A stretch of 14,227 nt of DNA from SZAS-103 sp964640525 (GTDB lineage Bacteria; Pseudomonadota; Gammaproteobacteria; Xanthomonadales; Xanthomonadaceae), in the NCBI GenBank assembly GCA_964640525.1, contig CAZXGS010000069.1, positions 1 to 14,227 of the forward strand, written 5' to 3'. Below the pieces are notes generated by a model. It made no database searches. It had not been told where the DNA came from and saw only the letters and a program-made list of their open reading frames with translations. Below, piece after piece: positions 5,358 to 11,921 of the stretch (position 1 is the first letter of the stretch; every line of letters begins with the position of its first letter). Position numbers and translations under genes: made by a program.

Positions 5358-8054
5358 TCAGTGCTGCTTCGGCGCCGGCCCCTGCAACACCTGCACGAAG
5401 TGGTCGGGCTTGATGTACTTGCGGAAGGCGTCCTGCACCTGCTGCGAGCTCATGTCCAGATAGTGCTGCGCCGCCACCATCGGCTCGTCCAGCGGCAGGC
5501 CCTGCCAGCTCCAACCCAGCAACTCGCGGGCGATGCGGTTGACGCTGGAAACGCTCACCGGGATCGAGCGGATTTCGTACTGGCGGGCATTGTCCAGTTC
5601 GCTCTTCGATACCGGGGTGTCCTGCATCGATTTGATGTTCTTCATGATCAGCGCGTCCACTGGTGCCACCTTGCCCGGATCGCTGCCGTACTGGACGTAG
5701 AACACCGAACGCGAACGCTCGAACTGTGCGCCCGAGCCGGCGCCGTAGGCATACCCATGCTTGACCCGGATGTCGGTCATCAGCCGGGAGGCGAAGCCGT
5801 TGCCGCCGAGCACGTCGTTGCCGAGCTGGAACGCATAGCGATCCGGATTCGACAAGTCCATCTCCAGCGTCTGCGCGAGCAAGACCTGGTCCTGCGAGGC
5901 ATAGGCATTGGGCACCACGGTGTAGCTGGGTGGATTGACCGGCACCTTCGGTCGAATCACGTTTGGCTTGGGCCCGTTCGCTTTCCAGCCGCCGAAATAT
6001 TTCTCGACCACGTCCTTGGCCTGCTCCGGGGTCACGTCGCCGACCACCACCAGGGTGGTCATGTCGGGACGGAAGGTGCTGTCATAGTAGGCCTTGGCAT
6101 CGCCCAGGCTGAGCTTGCCGACGGTGGCCGGGGTCGCCTCGCGCAGATCTGCATCGCCGGCGGGCAGCAGGCCCTTGCGCAATGCGCGGAACATCTTGTA
6201 CATCGGCGATTGCATTTCGCCTGCCAGGGTCTGCGCCAGGGTCTGCTGCTGCACCGTGAAGGCTTCGGCAGGCAGGGCAGGGTGGAGTTCGTTGTCGGCC
6301 AGCAACTGCATGCCGCGCTCGAAGTCGCCGCTAGGCACGGCCAGTTCGAAGTCGCTGCCGCCCGACTCGGTCGCGGCGATGTCGTCCAGCGCCTTGTGGA
6401 AGGCGGTGCGGTCGAGCGTGGTGGTGCCGTAGTCGAACAGGGTGTCGATCAGGCGATCCACGCCTTCCTGACCAGCCGGCTCCTGCAACTTGGCGTCCTG
6501 GTCGATGTGGCCGACCACGGTGACGGTCTTGCTGACCGATTCGGGTTGCACGATCAGGGTCATGCCGTTGGCCAGCGTCATCCTGGTCGGCGCCAGTGTC
6601 CAGTGCGGCATGTCGAGTCGCGAGAGCGATGTGGCGGCCCATGTGGGCAGCGGCACATCGAGCTTGTCATCGCCGCCGAACTTCTCGCTGCCGCCGAAGC
6701 CTTGGCTGTTCGGCGGACGCTTGCCGTTCGGATCGGGGGTGAGGACCACGGTCACCCTGGCGTCGGGCTTGAGCCATTCGCGGGCGACGCGGTTGACGTC
6801 CTCGACGCTGACGTCGCGGATCTGCTGTTCAGCCTGCTCCGGCGAGTCCAGCCCCTGCCACGCCAGCGCCTGCGACCACGCGCTGGCCTGGCTGACCGCG
6901 CTGTTCTTGTTGAATTCGAACTGCGCCAACTCCGCACGCCGCGCCGCTTCGATCAGGTCGGCTGGCACGCCGTTCTTCAGGATCTCCTGGATCTGCCCTT
7001 CCATCGCTGCCTGCGCGGCCTTGGCGTCGCCGCCCTTCGGAAAACCGACCGCAACGAAACCCATGCCGGCGTTGCTGAAGCTCTGCGCGCCTGCATAGGC
7101 GTTGAGCACCTTGCCCTTGGCGGCCAGCTCCGACAGGCCACTGCGCGCGTTGGCCAGCGCGTCCATCAGCAACTGCGCGGCCGCGGCGTCCTTCGAGCGC
7201 TGGCCGGGCAGGCGGTACAGAAACTGCACCGAACCGGTGGCGTCCGGCGTGGTGCGGGAGATCGTGCTCGCCGCAAACGGCTGCAGCGTGATCGGTGCAC
7301 GCGCGGGCATCGGGCGCGAGGGGATCGTGCCGAACAGGGCCTTGACCTGCGCCAGTGTCGCCTGTGGATCGACGTCACCCACGATCACGAAGATCGCATT
7401 GTTGGGTTGGTACCAGGCGTCGTAGAACGCGCGCAGGTCCTTGTCGGTGGTCTTGTCGAACGAGGGCCGGGTGCCCAGTGCGTCCTCGGCGTAGCCGGTG
7501 CCAGCGAACAGGATGCGCTCGGCATCGGTGAAGGCCAGGTATCCGGGGTCGGAAATGTCGCGCGAGACCTCCTGCTCGATCGCGCCTTTCTCAGCCGCCC
7601 AGTCCTTGGCGGTCAGCAGTGCGCCGCGCATGCGCGCCGACTCGATGTGCAGCAGGATGTCCAGGTATTGCGAGGGCGCGACGAAGTAGTACTGGGTCGC
7701 ATCGCTGGTGGTGAAGGCGTTGTTGTCGGCGCCCATCTTGCCGGTCATCTCGTTGAGCTGGGCGCCTGTCATGCCGCGGCTGTCGCGGAACATCATGTGT
7801 TCCAGCGCGTGCGCGGTGCCGGGCAAGCCCGCGGGCGTCTCGTAGCCGCCGCCGAGGTAGGTGACCTGGGTGGTCACCATCGGCGCCAGCCGGTCGCGCA
7901 CGATCACCACCCGCAGGCCGTTGTCCAGGGTGGCGCGGGTGACGTCGGCGCGGGCGGTGGCCGCACTGGTCTGGTCGACGGCGAGCGCCAGCGGCGAAAA
8001 GGCGCCGCAGGCGAGCATCACGGACAGGGCGAGCGGCTTGAAGTTGGGGAGCAT
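5358..8054 (-). CDS. Exported M16 (pitrilysin/insulinase family) zinc metalloprotease
   Basis: Predicted periplasmic or envelope-associated zinc peptidase, 898 residues, with two tandem M16 halves. Residues 1-26 are a signal peptide (Lys6, hydrophobic LALSVMLACGAFSPLALA), most likely cleaved after LALA; Cys16 makes a lipoprotein conceivable, but MLAC is a poor lipobox. The inverted zinc motif HALEH gives His82, Glu85 (catalytic) and His86, and Glu162 in EQEV lies 76 residues after His86 as the family requires. NNAFTTSDATQYYF (111-124) is also conserved. The second half (about 488-885) lacks HxxEH but keeps DIRVKHGYAYG (about 760-770), whose Arg/Tyr pair binds substrate backbone, so only the first half is catalytic, as in other M16B two-domain proteins. 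Start ATG 8054 has GAGGA six bases upstream; the open frame reaches to 8255 but that part is non-homologous. Substrates are probably peptides; unknown in detail. Confidence 0.93.
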   Translation of the reverse strand: MLPNFKPLALSVMLACGAFSPLALAVDQTSAATARADVTRATLDNGLRVVIVRDRLAPMVTTQVTYLGGGYETPAGLPGTAHALEHMMFRDSRGMTGAQLNEMTGKMGADNNAFTTSDATQYYFVAPSQYLDILLHIESARMRGALLTAKDWAAEKGAIEQEVSRDISDPGYLAFTDAERILFAGTGYAEDALGTRPSFDKTTDKDLRAFYDAWYQPNNAIFVIVGDVDPQATLAQVKALFGTIPSRPMPARAPITLQPFAASTISRTTPDATGSVQFLYRLPGQRSKDAAAAQLLMDALANARSGLSELAAKGKVLNAYAGAQSFSNAGMGFVAVGFPKGGDAKAAQAAMEGQIQEILKNGVPADLIEAARRAELAQFEFNKNSAVSQASAWSQALAWQGLDSPEQAEQQIRDVSVEDVNRVAREWLKPDARVTVVLTPDPNGKRPPNSQGFGGSEKFGGDDKLDVPLPTWAATSLSRLDMPHWTLAPTRMTLANGMTLIVQPESVSKTVTVVGHIDQDAKLQEPAGQEGVDRLIDTLFDYGTTTLDRTAFHKALDDIAATESGGSDFELAVPSGDFERGMQLLADNELHPALPAEAFTVQQQTLAQTLAGEMQSPMYKMFRALRKGLLPAGDADLREATPATVGKLSLGDAKAYYDSTFRPDMTTLVVVGDVTPEQAKDVVEKYFGGWKANGPKPNVIRPKVPVNPPSYTVVPNAYASQDQVLLAQTLEMDLSNPDRYAFQLGNDVLGGNGFASRLMTDIRVKHGYAYGAGSGAQFERSRSVFYVQYGSDPGKVAPVDALIMKNIKSMQDTPVSKSELDNARQYEIRSIPVSVSSVNRIARELLGWSWQGLPLDEPMVAAQHYLDMSSQQVQDAFRKYIKPDHFVQVLQGPAPKQH

Positions 8055-8060
8055 GGGGGT

Positions 8061-8065
8061 TCCTC
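8061..8065 (-). promoter_or_regulatory. Shine-Dalgarno of the M16 protease gene
   Basis: GAGGA on the minus strand, six bases before the ATG at 8054-8052. It fixes the start at the residue that begins a good signal peptide. Confidence 0.7.
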
Positions 8066-8126
8066 GGGGCAGGGAGATTGGCGGCGCGCCACCGCGCCTG
8101 AGACGGGTGGTGGATCCAAACCCGCG

Positions 8127-8132
8127 ATGATA
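8127..8132 (-). promoter_or_regulatory. Probable -10 element of the M16 protease gene
   Basis: TATCAT on the minus strand (five of six to consensus) within GCACTATCATCGC. The -35 position is poor and is covered by the dyad at 8135-8160, as would be expected of a promoter that needs an activator or is blocked by a repressor. The leader would be about 65 bases. Confidence 0.4.
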
Positions 8133-8134
8133 GT

Positions 8135-8160
8135 GCATGGCGCGTTTCGGCTCGCCATGC
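8135..8160. promoter_or_regulatory. Candidate operator dyad between the protease and cyclase genes
   Basis: GCATGGCG (8135-8142) and CGCCATGC (8153-8160) are perfect reverse complements separated by ten bases, so the half-site centres are 18 bases apart. It lies directly upstream of the protease -10 candidate and about 67 bases upstream of the cyclase -35 candidate. The geometry suits a dimeric helix-turn-helix regulator, but the protein is unknown and an 8-bp dyad can occur by chance. Confidence 0.4.
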
Positions 8161-8226
8161 GCTGGCGCACGGTGGTGTTTCGGAGGCAATGCCCGGTCAT
8201 GGCCACGACCGCCGTTCGCTTCAGAG

Positions 8227-8255
8227 GTGACCCCGATCCCAAGCTGCCCTATCAT
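8227..8255 (+). promoter_or_regulatory. Promoter of the cyclase-FHA gene, probably leaderless
   Basis: GTGACC (8227-8232, four of six to the -35 consensus) is followed by a 17-bp spacer and TATCAT (8250-8255, five of six to -10). Transcription would start seven bases later at A8262, which is the first base of the ATG. No Shine-Dalgarno precedes this ATG, in keeping with a leaderless mRNA. Confidence 0.5.
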
Positions 8256-8261
8256 TCACAC

Positions 8262-9173
8262 ATGGCCGCCACCCAACCCTGCACCATCCTGTTCGCCGAC
8301 GTCAGCGGCAGCACTCGCCTGTTCGAGCAGCGCGGCGACGTCGAGGCGCGCCGCTTGATCGCCAACGTCCTGAATGCCCTGACGGAGATCTGCCAGTCGC
8401 ACGGCGGGCGCGTCATCAAGACCATCGGCGACGAAATCATGTGCACCTTCCGCAGCGCCCTGCAGGGCGTGCTGGCGGCCTGCGACATGCAGCGCAAGAT
8501 GGCGCGCGACATCGCCTTCGTGACCGACAACCTGGCGGTGCGCATCGGCCTGCACCATGGCGAGGGTCTGTTCGAGGACAACGACGTGTTTGGTGACGTG
8601 GTCAACGTGGCTGCGCGCATGACCTCGCTGGCCAAGCGCGAGCAGATCGTCACCACCGCCTCCTCGCTGCGCGAGCTCACTGGCCCGCCGATCAGCGTGC
8701 GCAGCCTCGGCCGCGCGCGGGTCAGCGGCAAGCTGCTGCCGATCGAGATCGTGGACGTGATCTGGCAGGAGGACACCTCGGGCATGACCACGGTGCAGCG
8801 CGCCGTGCGCACGATGTCCGCCGATGCCATCGAGCCGACCCGGCTGGTGGTTCGCTTCAAGGACCAGGTCATCGAGATGACCCCGGAGTCCGACCCGCTC
8901 ACCCTGGGCCGCGAGGCCAACAACAAGCTGACCGTGGTCGCCGACTGGGTCAGCCGCAACCACGCCACCATCGAGTTCAAGCGCGGCCATTTCGTGCTGT
9001 CCGACCGCTCCACCAACGGCACCTGGGTCAAGCTCGGGGCCGACGACGAACTGCGCCTGAGCCGCGACGAGGTGCACCTGCGCAAGTCCGGCACGATCAG
9101 CCTGGGCAAGGGCGCGGCGCTCAATGGCGATCTGCTGCTGCATTTCGACTGCGAGGCGGGCGCCGTCGCCTGA
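8262..9173 (+). CDS. Class III adenylate cyclase with C-terminal FHA domain
   Basis: Soluble 303-residue protein with no membrane segment. The cyclase domain (about 5-168) shows FADVSGST with metal-binding Asp13, KTIGDEIM with Asp57, and VNVAARM with Asn115 and Arg119 for transition-state binding. The purine-reading pair is Lys53 (before TIGD) and Asp108, seven residues before Asn115, exactly as Lys938/Asp1018 are placed in mammalian adenylate cyclase, so ATP to cyclic AMP is predicted rather than cyclic GMP. All catalytic residues are in one chain, so a homodimer with two sites is expected. The FHA domain (about 192-296) has LGRE (215-218), SRNHA (231-235) and STNGTW (250-255), which bind phosphothreonine in FHA proteins; activity or location may therefore respond to a Ser/Thr kinase. 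ATG 8262 begins just before the domain; an in-frame ATG near 8199 is less likely. It is divergent from the protease and convergent with the STAS-like gene. Confidence 0.92.
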   Translation: MAATQPCTILFADVSGSTRLFEQRGDVEARRLIANVLNALTEICQSHGGRVIKTIGDEIMCTFRSALQGVLAACDMQRKMARDIAFVTDNLAVRIGLHHGEGLFEDNDVFGDVVNVAARMTSLAKREQIVTTASSLRELTGPPISVRSLGRARVSGKLLPIEIVDVIWQEDTSGMTTVQRAVRTMSADAIEPTRLVVRFKDQVIEMTPESDPLTLGREANNKLTVVADWVSRNHATIEFKRGHFVLSDRSTNGTWVKLGADDELRLSRDEVHLRKSGTISLGKGAALNGDLLLHFDCEAGAVA

Positions 9174-9186
9174 AATCGGCGCTGGC

Positions 9187-9567
9187 TCAGGCTTGCCTGC
9201 GCAGCCATTCCAGCGCCGGTTCTTCGGCGGTGAACACCTCGGCATGCAGGCCAAAACCGGCTGCCACGCGCACGCCGAATTTTTGCGGGTCGATGAATTC
9301 CGCCCGGCAAACGATTGCCAGATGCATGCGGTCGCCAGCCGCTGCGGCCCACTCCCGCACCATCTCCACCCGCAAGGCCAGGCTGGGTGTGCGGAAGCCC
9401 TGGGCATCGATGACCGAAACCAGGGTTTTCCGATGCTGCTGCAGCCTCGCCCAGGCCAGGCATTCGCCGATCCAGATCACCGGCTCGCGCGCATTGAACT
9501 GGCCCGACAGGCGCGCGATGGCGATGTCGTCGACGAAAACGAATCGGCTCGCGATCGGCTCGTGCAT
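9187..9567 (-). CDS. Small SpoIIAA/STAS-like hypothetical protein
   Basis: 126 residues, soluble, no signal peptide. I do not recognise it by name. The strand-helix alternation (FVFVDDIAIARLSG at 9-22, TLVSVIDAQGF at 48-58, MHLAIVCRA at 81-89, AEVFTAEEPALEWLRR at 109-124) and the closing acidic helix ending in ALEWL are typical of SpoIIAA-like (STAS/SEC14-type) proteins, so that fold is proposed with moderate confidence. No catalytic signature is visible. The start ATG at 9567 has only a weak GGTGGGT upstream. Its stop is 13 bases from the stop of the cyclase-FHA gene, with no room for separate terminators, and the symporter gene ends 92 bases upstream of it. A role as a partner in the cyclase pathway is only a guess from position. 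Confidence 0.7.
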   Translation of the reverse strand: MHEPIASRFVFVDDIAIARLSGQFNAREPVIWIGECLAWARLQQHRKTLVSVIDAQGFRTPSLALRVEMVREWAAAAGDRMHLAIVCRAEFIDPQKFGVRVAAGFGLHAEVFTAEEPALEWLRRQA

Positions 9568-9659
9568 GCGCTACCCACCCGGCATGTGCGTTGCGGCAGC
9601 GGCGTGTTCGGCCGGCGCCGCGGGTGCTTGCACCTTACCGCGTCAGCAGGCCGGCGTGG

Positions 9660-11165
9660 TCAGGTGTCCTCGTAGTCCGGCGCCACGGTCGCATCGCGGT
9701 TGCGCACGAACTTGCCGGCATCGGCGATCGCGGTGACGAGAGCGGCCACCGCCAGGTTGGGCGCGAGCGCCACCAGCCCGATGTACAGGTGGCCGATCCC
9801 CGGTACCGCGCAGATCGGCTTGAAGCCCTGCGCCCAGCTCAAGGCCGTGCCCAGCAGCATGCCGACCGCCCAGCCGGCGAGCAGGCCGCGCGGTCGCAAC
9901 CAGCGCGTGTACAGGCCCAACATCACCGCCGGCACCGCCTGCAGCATCCAGATCCCGCCCAGCAATTGCAGGTTGATGGCGTATTCCAGCGGCAGGAACA
10001 TCACGAACACCAGCGCACCGAACTTCACCACCAGCGAGGTGACCTTGGCCACACTCGCCTCGCGCTTGGCATCCATGTCCGGTTCGACCCACGGCCGCCA
10101 GATGTTGCGGGTGACCAGGTTGGCCGCGCCGATCGACATGATCGCCGCCGGCACCAGCGCGCCCAGCGCGATCGCCGCGAAGCAGAAGCCGGCAAAGCCT
10201 TCCGGGAAGGATTTCAGAATCAGTGCGGGCACGATCGCGGTGCCCTTGGCCTCGACGTGGGCGGCGATGGCCATGTAGCCCATCAGCGCGATCAGCCCCA
10301 GCGCGACGCTGTAGGCCGGCAGCAGCATGGCGTTGCGGCGGATGATCCTTGCGCTCGACGCCGCCAGGGTGCCGGTGATCGCGTGCGGGTACAGGAACAG
10401 CGCGAACGCCGAGCCCAGCGCGAGGGTCGCAAAGGGCAAGCCCTGACCGTCGTGAAGCAGCAACCCGGTGGCGCCGCCCTTGGCGGCAAAGGCTTTGCCG
10501 GCGGCGGCGAACACCGCGCCGTAGCCGCCGTGCTGGGCCGGGATTACTACCACCGCGGCGATCACGAACACGTACAGCATCGTGTCCTTGACGAAGGCAA
10601 TCAGGGCCGGCGCGCGCAGGCCGCTGGAGTACGTGTACAGGGCGAGGATCACGAACGCCACCGTCAGCGCGATCTCGGCGCCGCCGTGCAGGCCGCCGAA
10701 ACCCATCGCCTCGAACACCACCTGCATGCCGACCAGTTGCAGGGCGATGTAGGGCATGGTCGCCAGCACCCCGGTCAGCGCGATCGCCAGCGCCAGCGTG
10801 CGATCGCCGTAGCGGCCCTCGACGAAGTCCGAGGAAGTCAGCCAGCCGTGCCGGTGGCAGACGTTCCACAGCCGCGGCAGGGCGAGGAAGAACAACGGGA
10901 AGGCGACGATGGTGTAGGGCATGGCGAAGAAGCCGAACGCCCCGACCCCGTACACCAGCGCCGGCACCGCGACGATGGTGTAGGCGGTGTAGAGGTCGCC
11001 GCCGAGCAGGAACCAGGTGATGACCGTGCCGAAGCGGCGCCCGGCCAAGCCCCATTCGTGCAACTGATCCAGGTCGCCGGCCTTCCAGCGCGCTCCGGCG
11101 AAGCCCAGCACGGTCACCAGCGCGAAGAACGCGGCGAACACCGTCCACGCGGTCCAGTGGATCAT
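9660..11165 (-). CDS. Sodium:solute symporter (SSS family), MctP-like monocarboxylate transporter
   Basis: Inner-membrane transporter of 501 residues with about 12-13 hydrophobic segments, the normal size for the solute:sodium symporter family. Recognisable parts are GRRFGTVITWFLLGGDLYTAY (about 42-62) on the first transport helices, DFVEGRYGDR (113-122), and SSGLRAPALIAFVKDTMLYV (180-199), the family pattern in which a Gly-Leu-Arg pair precedes a helix entering the membrane. Pairing with an upstream DUF3311 gene is typical of MctP-like carriers, shown in Rhizobium to move lactate, pyruvate and alanine. The substrate here is inferred as a short monocarboxylate. ATG 11165 overlaps the DUF3311 stop (ATGA), indicating translational coupling. 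The open frame reaches to 11291, but that part overlaps DUF3311 in another frame. Acetate (ActP-like) remains an alternative. Confidence 0.88.
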   Translation of the reverse strand: MIHWTAWTVFAAFFALVTVLGFAGARWKAGDLDQLHEWGLAGRRFGTVITWFLLGGDLYTAYTIVAVPALVYGVGAFGFFAMPYTIVAFPLFFLALPRLWNVCHRHGWLTSSDFVEGRYGDRTLALAIALTGVLATMPYIALQLVGMQVVFEAMGFGGLHGGAEIALTVAFVILALYTYSSGLRAPALIAFVKDTMLYVFVIAAVVVIPAQHGGYGAVFAAAGKAFAAKGGATGLLLHDGQGLPFATLALGSAFALFLYPHAITGTLAASSARIIRRNAMLLPAYSVALGLIALMGYMAIAAHVEAKGTAIVPALILKSFPEGFAGFCFAAIALGALVPAAIMSIGAANLVTRNIWRPWVEPDMDAKREASVAKVTSLVVKFGALVFVMFLPLEYAINLQLLGGIWMLQAVPAVMLGLYTRWLRPRGLLAGWAVGMLLGTALSWAQGFKPICAVPGIGHLYIGLVALAPNLAVAALVTAIADAGKFVRNRDATVAPDYEDT

Positions 11166-11332
11166 GCGCGCCGCCCGCGGTCGGCCAGCCAGATCAGCGG
11201 CGGCAACGCCAGCAGCCAGGCGAACAGGTACCAGTAGAAGAACGGAAAGCCCCACAGCGCCGGCTCGACGCGGTTGTACAGCGGCACCCACAGGGTGCCG
11301 GCGAAGGGCAGCAGGAGCAGCAGTTTGCGCAT
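11162..11332 (-). CDS. DUF3311 small membrane protein, symporter accessory
   Basis: 56 residues with two hydrophobic helices (about 4-18 and 27-49) and a basic C-terminus (DRGRRA), so both ends are probably cytoplasmic. The pattern PLYNRVEPALWGFPFFYWYLF (17-37) is the DUF3311 signature. Such proteins are found almost always just before SSS-family symporters and are thought to help them fold or act, by analogy with other two-component sodium symporters; direct proof is lacking to my knowledge. The start ATG 11332 begins at the charged MRK before the first helix; the open frame extends upstream to 11464 but translates the GGGAAT-type repeat as MGMGMG. The stop overlaps the symporter start by four bases. 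Confidence 0.88.
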   Translation of the reverse strand: MRKLLLLLPFAGTLWVPLYNRVEPALWGFPFFYWYLFAWLLALPPLIWLADRGRRA

Positions 11333-11338
11333 GGCGGT

Positions 11339-11360
11339 CCCCATCCCCATTCCCATTCCC
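11339..11360 (-). repeat. G-run hexamer repeat at the DUF3311 ribosome-binding site (G-quadruplex motif)
   Basis: On the minus (coding) strand there are four G-runs, GGG, GGG, GGGG and GGGG, separated by AAT, AAT and AT. This is roughly 3.5 units of a 6-base repeat and satisfies the usual G-quadruplex pattern. The last run with the following A (GGGGA) lies six bases before the ATG at 11332 and is the only Shine-Dalgarno candidate. A quadruplex in the mRNA would hide it. Confidence 0.6.
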
Positions 11361-11421
11361 GTGCGCTGGGCGCGGTGGCGCTCGCGTGCACGGGGTCGGC
11401 GCACTCTACCGGCAAACCCCG

Positions 11422-11438
11422 CCGGCGCGCAGCGCCGG
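11422..11438. other. Stem-loop in the gap upstream of DUF3311
   Basis: CCGGCGC (11422-11428) and GCGCCGG (11432-11438) form a perfect 7-bp stem with a 3-base loop. It lies 75 bases past the stop of the small exported protein gene (minus strand), followed by GGGGTTTG, not a T-run. It may be a weak terminator or leader structure of the symporter operon. The rest of the 180-base gap (11333-11512) shows only a poor TAGAGT -10 candidate on the minus strand. Confidence 0.35.
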
Positions 11439-11512
11439 TGGTGCGCGCAAACCATGCGAATCACTTGCCGGTCGCGGCGGGGGAGGGCGCCTGCGGCTCG
11501 CGGGCGAGGCCG

Positions 11513-11803
11513 CTACTGGATCGGGCAGTTGCTGCGCTTGTATTCCAGCGGATCGGCTGGCCCGACCCAGCCCCTTGGTTTGGGGGTGTAGGCGCGCCCG
11601 AACTCGACCTGGCAGCCGTCTCCGAATCGGATCAGGAAGTGCTGCAGGTCGATGGACTGGAGGGATTGCATGATCCGCGGGTGCTCCTGTGCGAAGGCGA
11701 CCATCACCCGCAGGTCCTTCTCATTCTGGTACTTCGGCGGCAGGGCGGCGTTTGCGGACAGCGCCGCCGTCATGCCGACGGCAGCGAGCAGGCAGGTCTT
11801 CAT
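11513..11803 (-). CDS. Small exported protein of unknown function
   Basis: 96 residues. MKTCLLAAVGMTAALSANA (1-19) is a clean signal peptide with cleavage after ANA, giving a mature protein of about 77 residues in the periplasm or outside. I do not recognise the family. The mature part starts ALPPKYQNEKDLRVMVAFA, has one likely amphipathic helix (27-50), and two cysteines, Cys64 (FGDGCQVEFG) and Cys93 (KRSNCPIQ), that could form one disulfide. The start ATG 11803 is supported by GGGAG seven bases upstream (11811-11815) and by the signal peptide; the frame stays open upstream to 12028 but that part is antisense-shaped sequence inside ygfZ. It lies 118 bases after ygfZ and 180 bases before the symporter operon, so it is probably its own unit. 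Confidence 0.8.
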   Translation of the reverse strand: MKTCLLAAVGMTAALSANAALPPKYQNEKDLRVMVAFAQEHPRIMQSLQSIDLQHFLIRFGDGCQVEFGRAYTPKPRGWVGPADPLEYKRSNCPIQ

Positions 11804-11847
11804 GGCAATTCTCCCGGTCGATGCGATCGCAAGGGGATGGTGATGAT

Positions 11848-11920
11848 GGCAGGCAGGCCTCGCGCAACGCAGGCGTGCGGCTTTGCGTGCTGGCGTGTCT
11901 TCCGTCGCGGCAGGCAGGCC
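11848..11920. repeat. Direct repeat between ygfZ and the small exported gene
   Basis: GGCAGGCAGGCC occurs at 11848-11859 and again at 11909-11920, 61 bases apart, filling the two ends of the 118-base gap; the second copy ends one base before the ygfZ stop. Each copy is itself built of a GGCA repeat. Function unknown, and it may be chance in GC-rich DNA. Confidence 0.35.
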
Positions 11921-11921
11921 A

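Noticed and set aside
7999..8054. Lipoprotein signal for the M16 protease (Cys16)
   Set aside because: MLAC departs from the lipobox at -3 and -2, and a good signal peptidase I site (LALA) follows, so simple export is preferred.
8135..8260. A CRP/Clp site (TGTGA-N6-TCACA) in the cyclase promoter region
   Set aside because: I looked for one because of possible cAMP feedback; none is present, only the unrelated GCATGGCG dyad.
5271..8261. Nearly 1000-codon plus-strand extension in frame with the cyclase gene
   Set aside because: It runs antisense through the M16 gene and has shadow composition; the cyclase domain starts within a few residues of ATG 8262.
9591..11237. 548-residue plus-strand frame opposite the symporter
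   Set aside because: Arg/Gln/His/Gly-rich shadow without domains; the minus strand encodes a clear multi-pass transporter.
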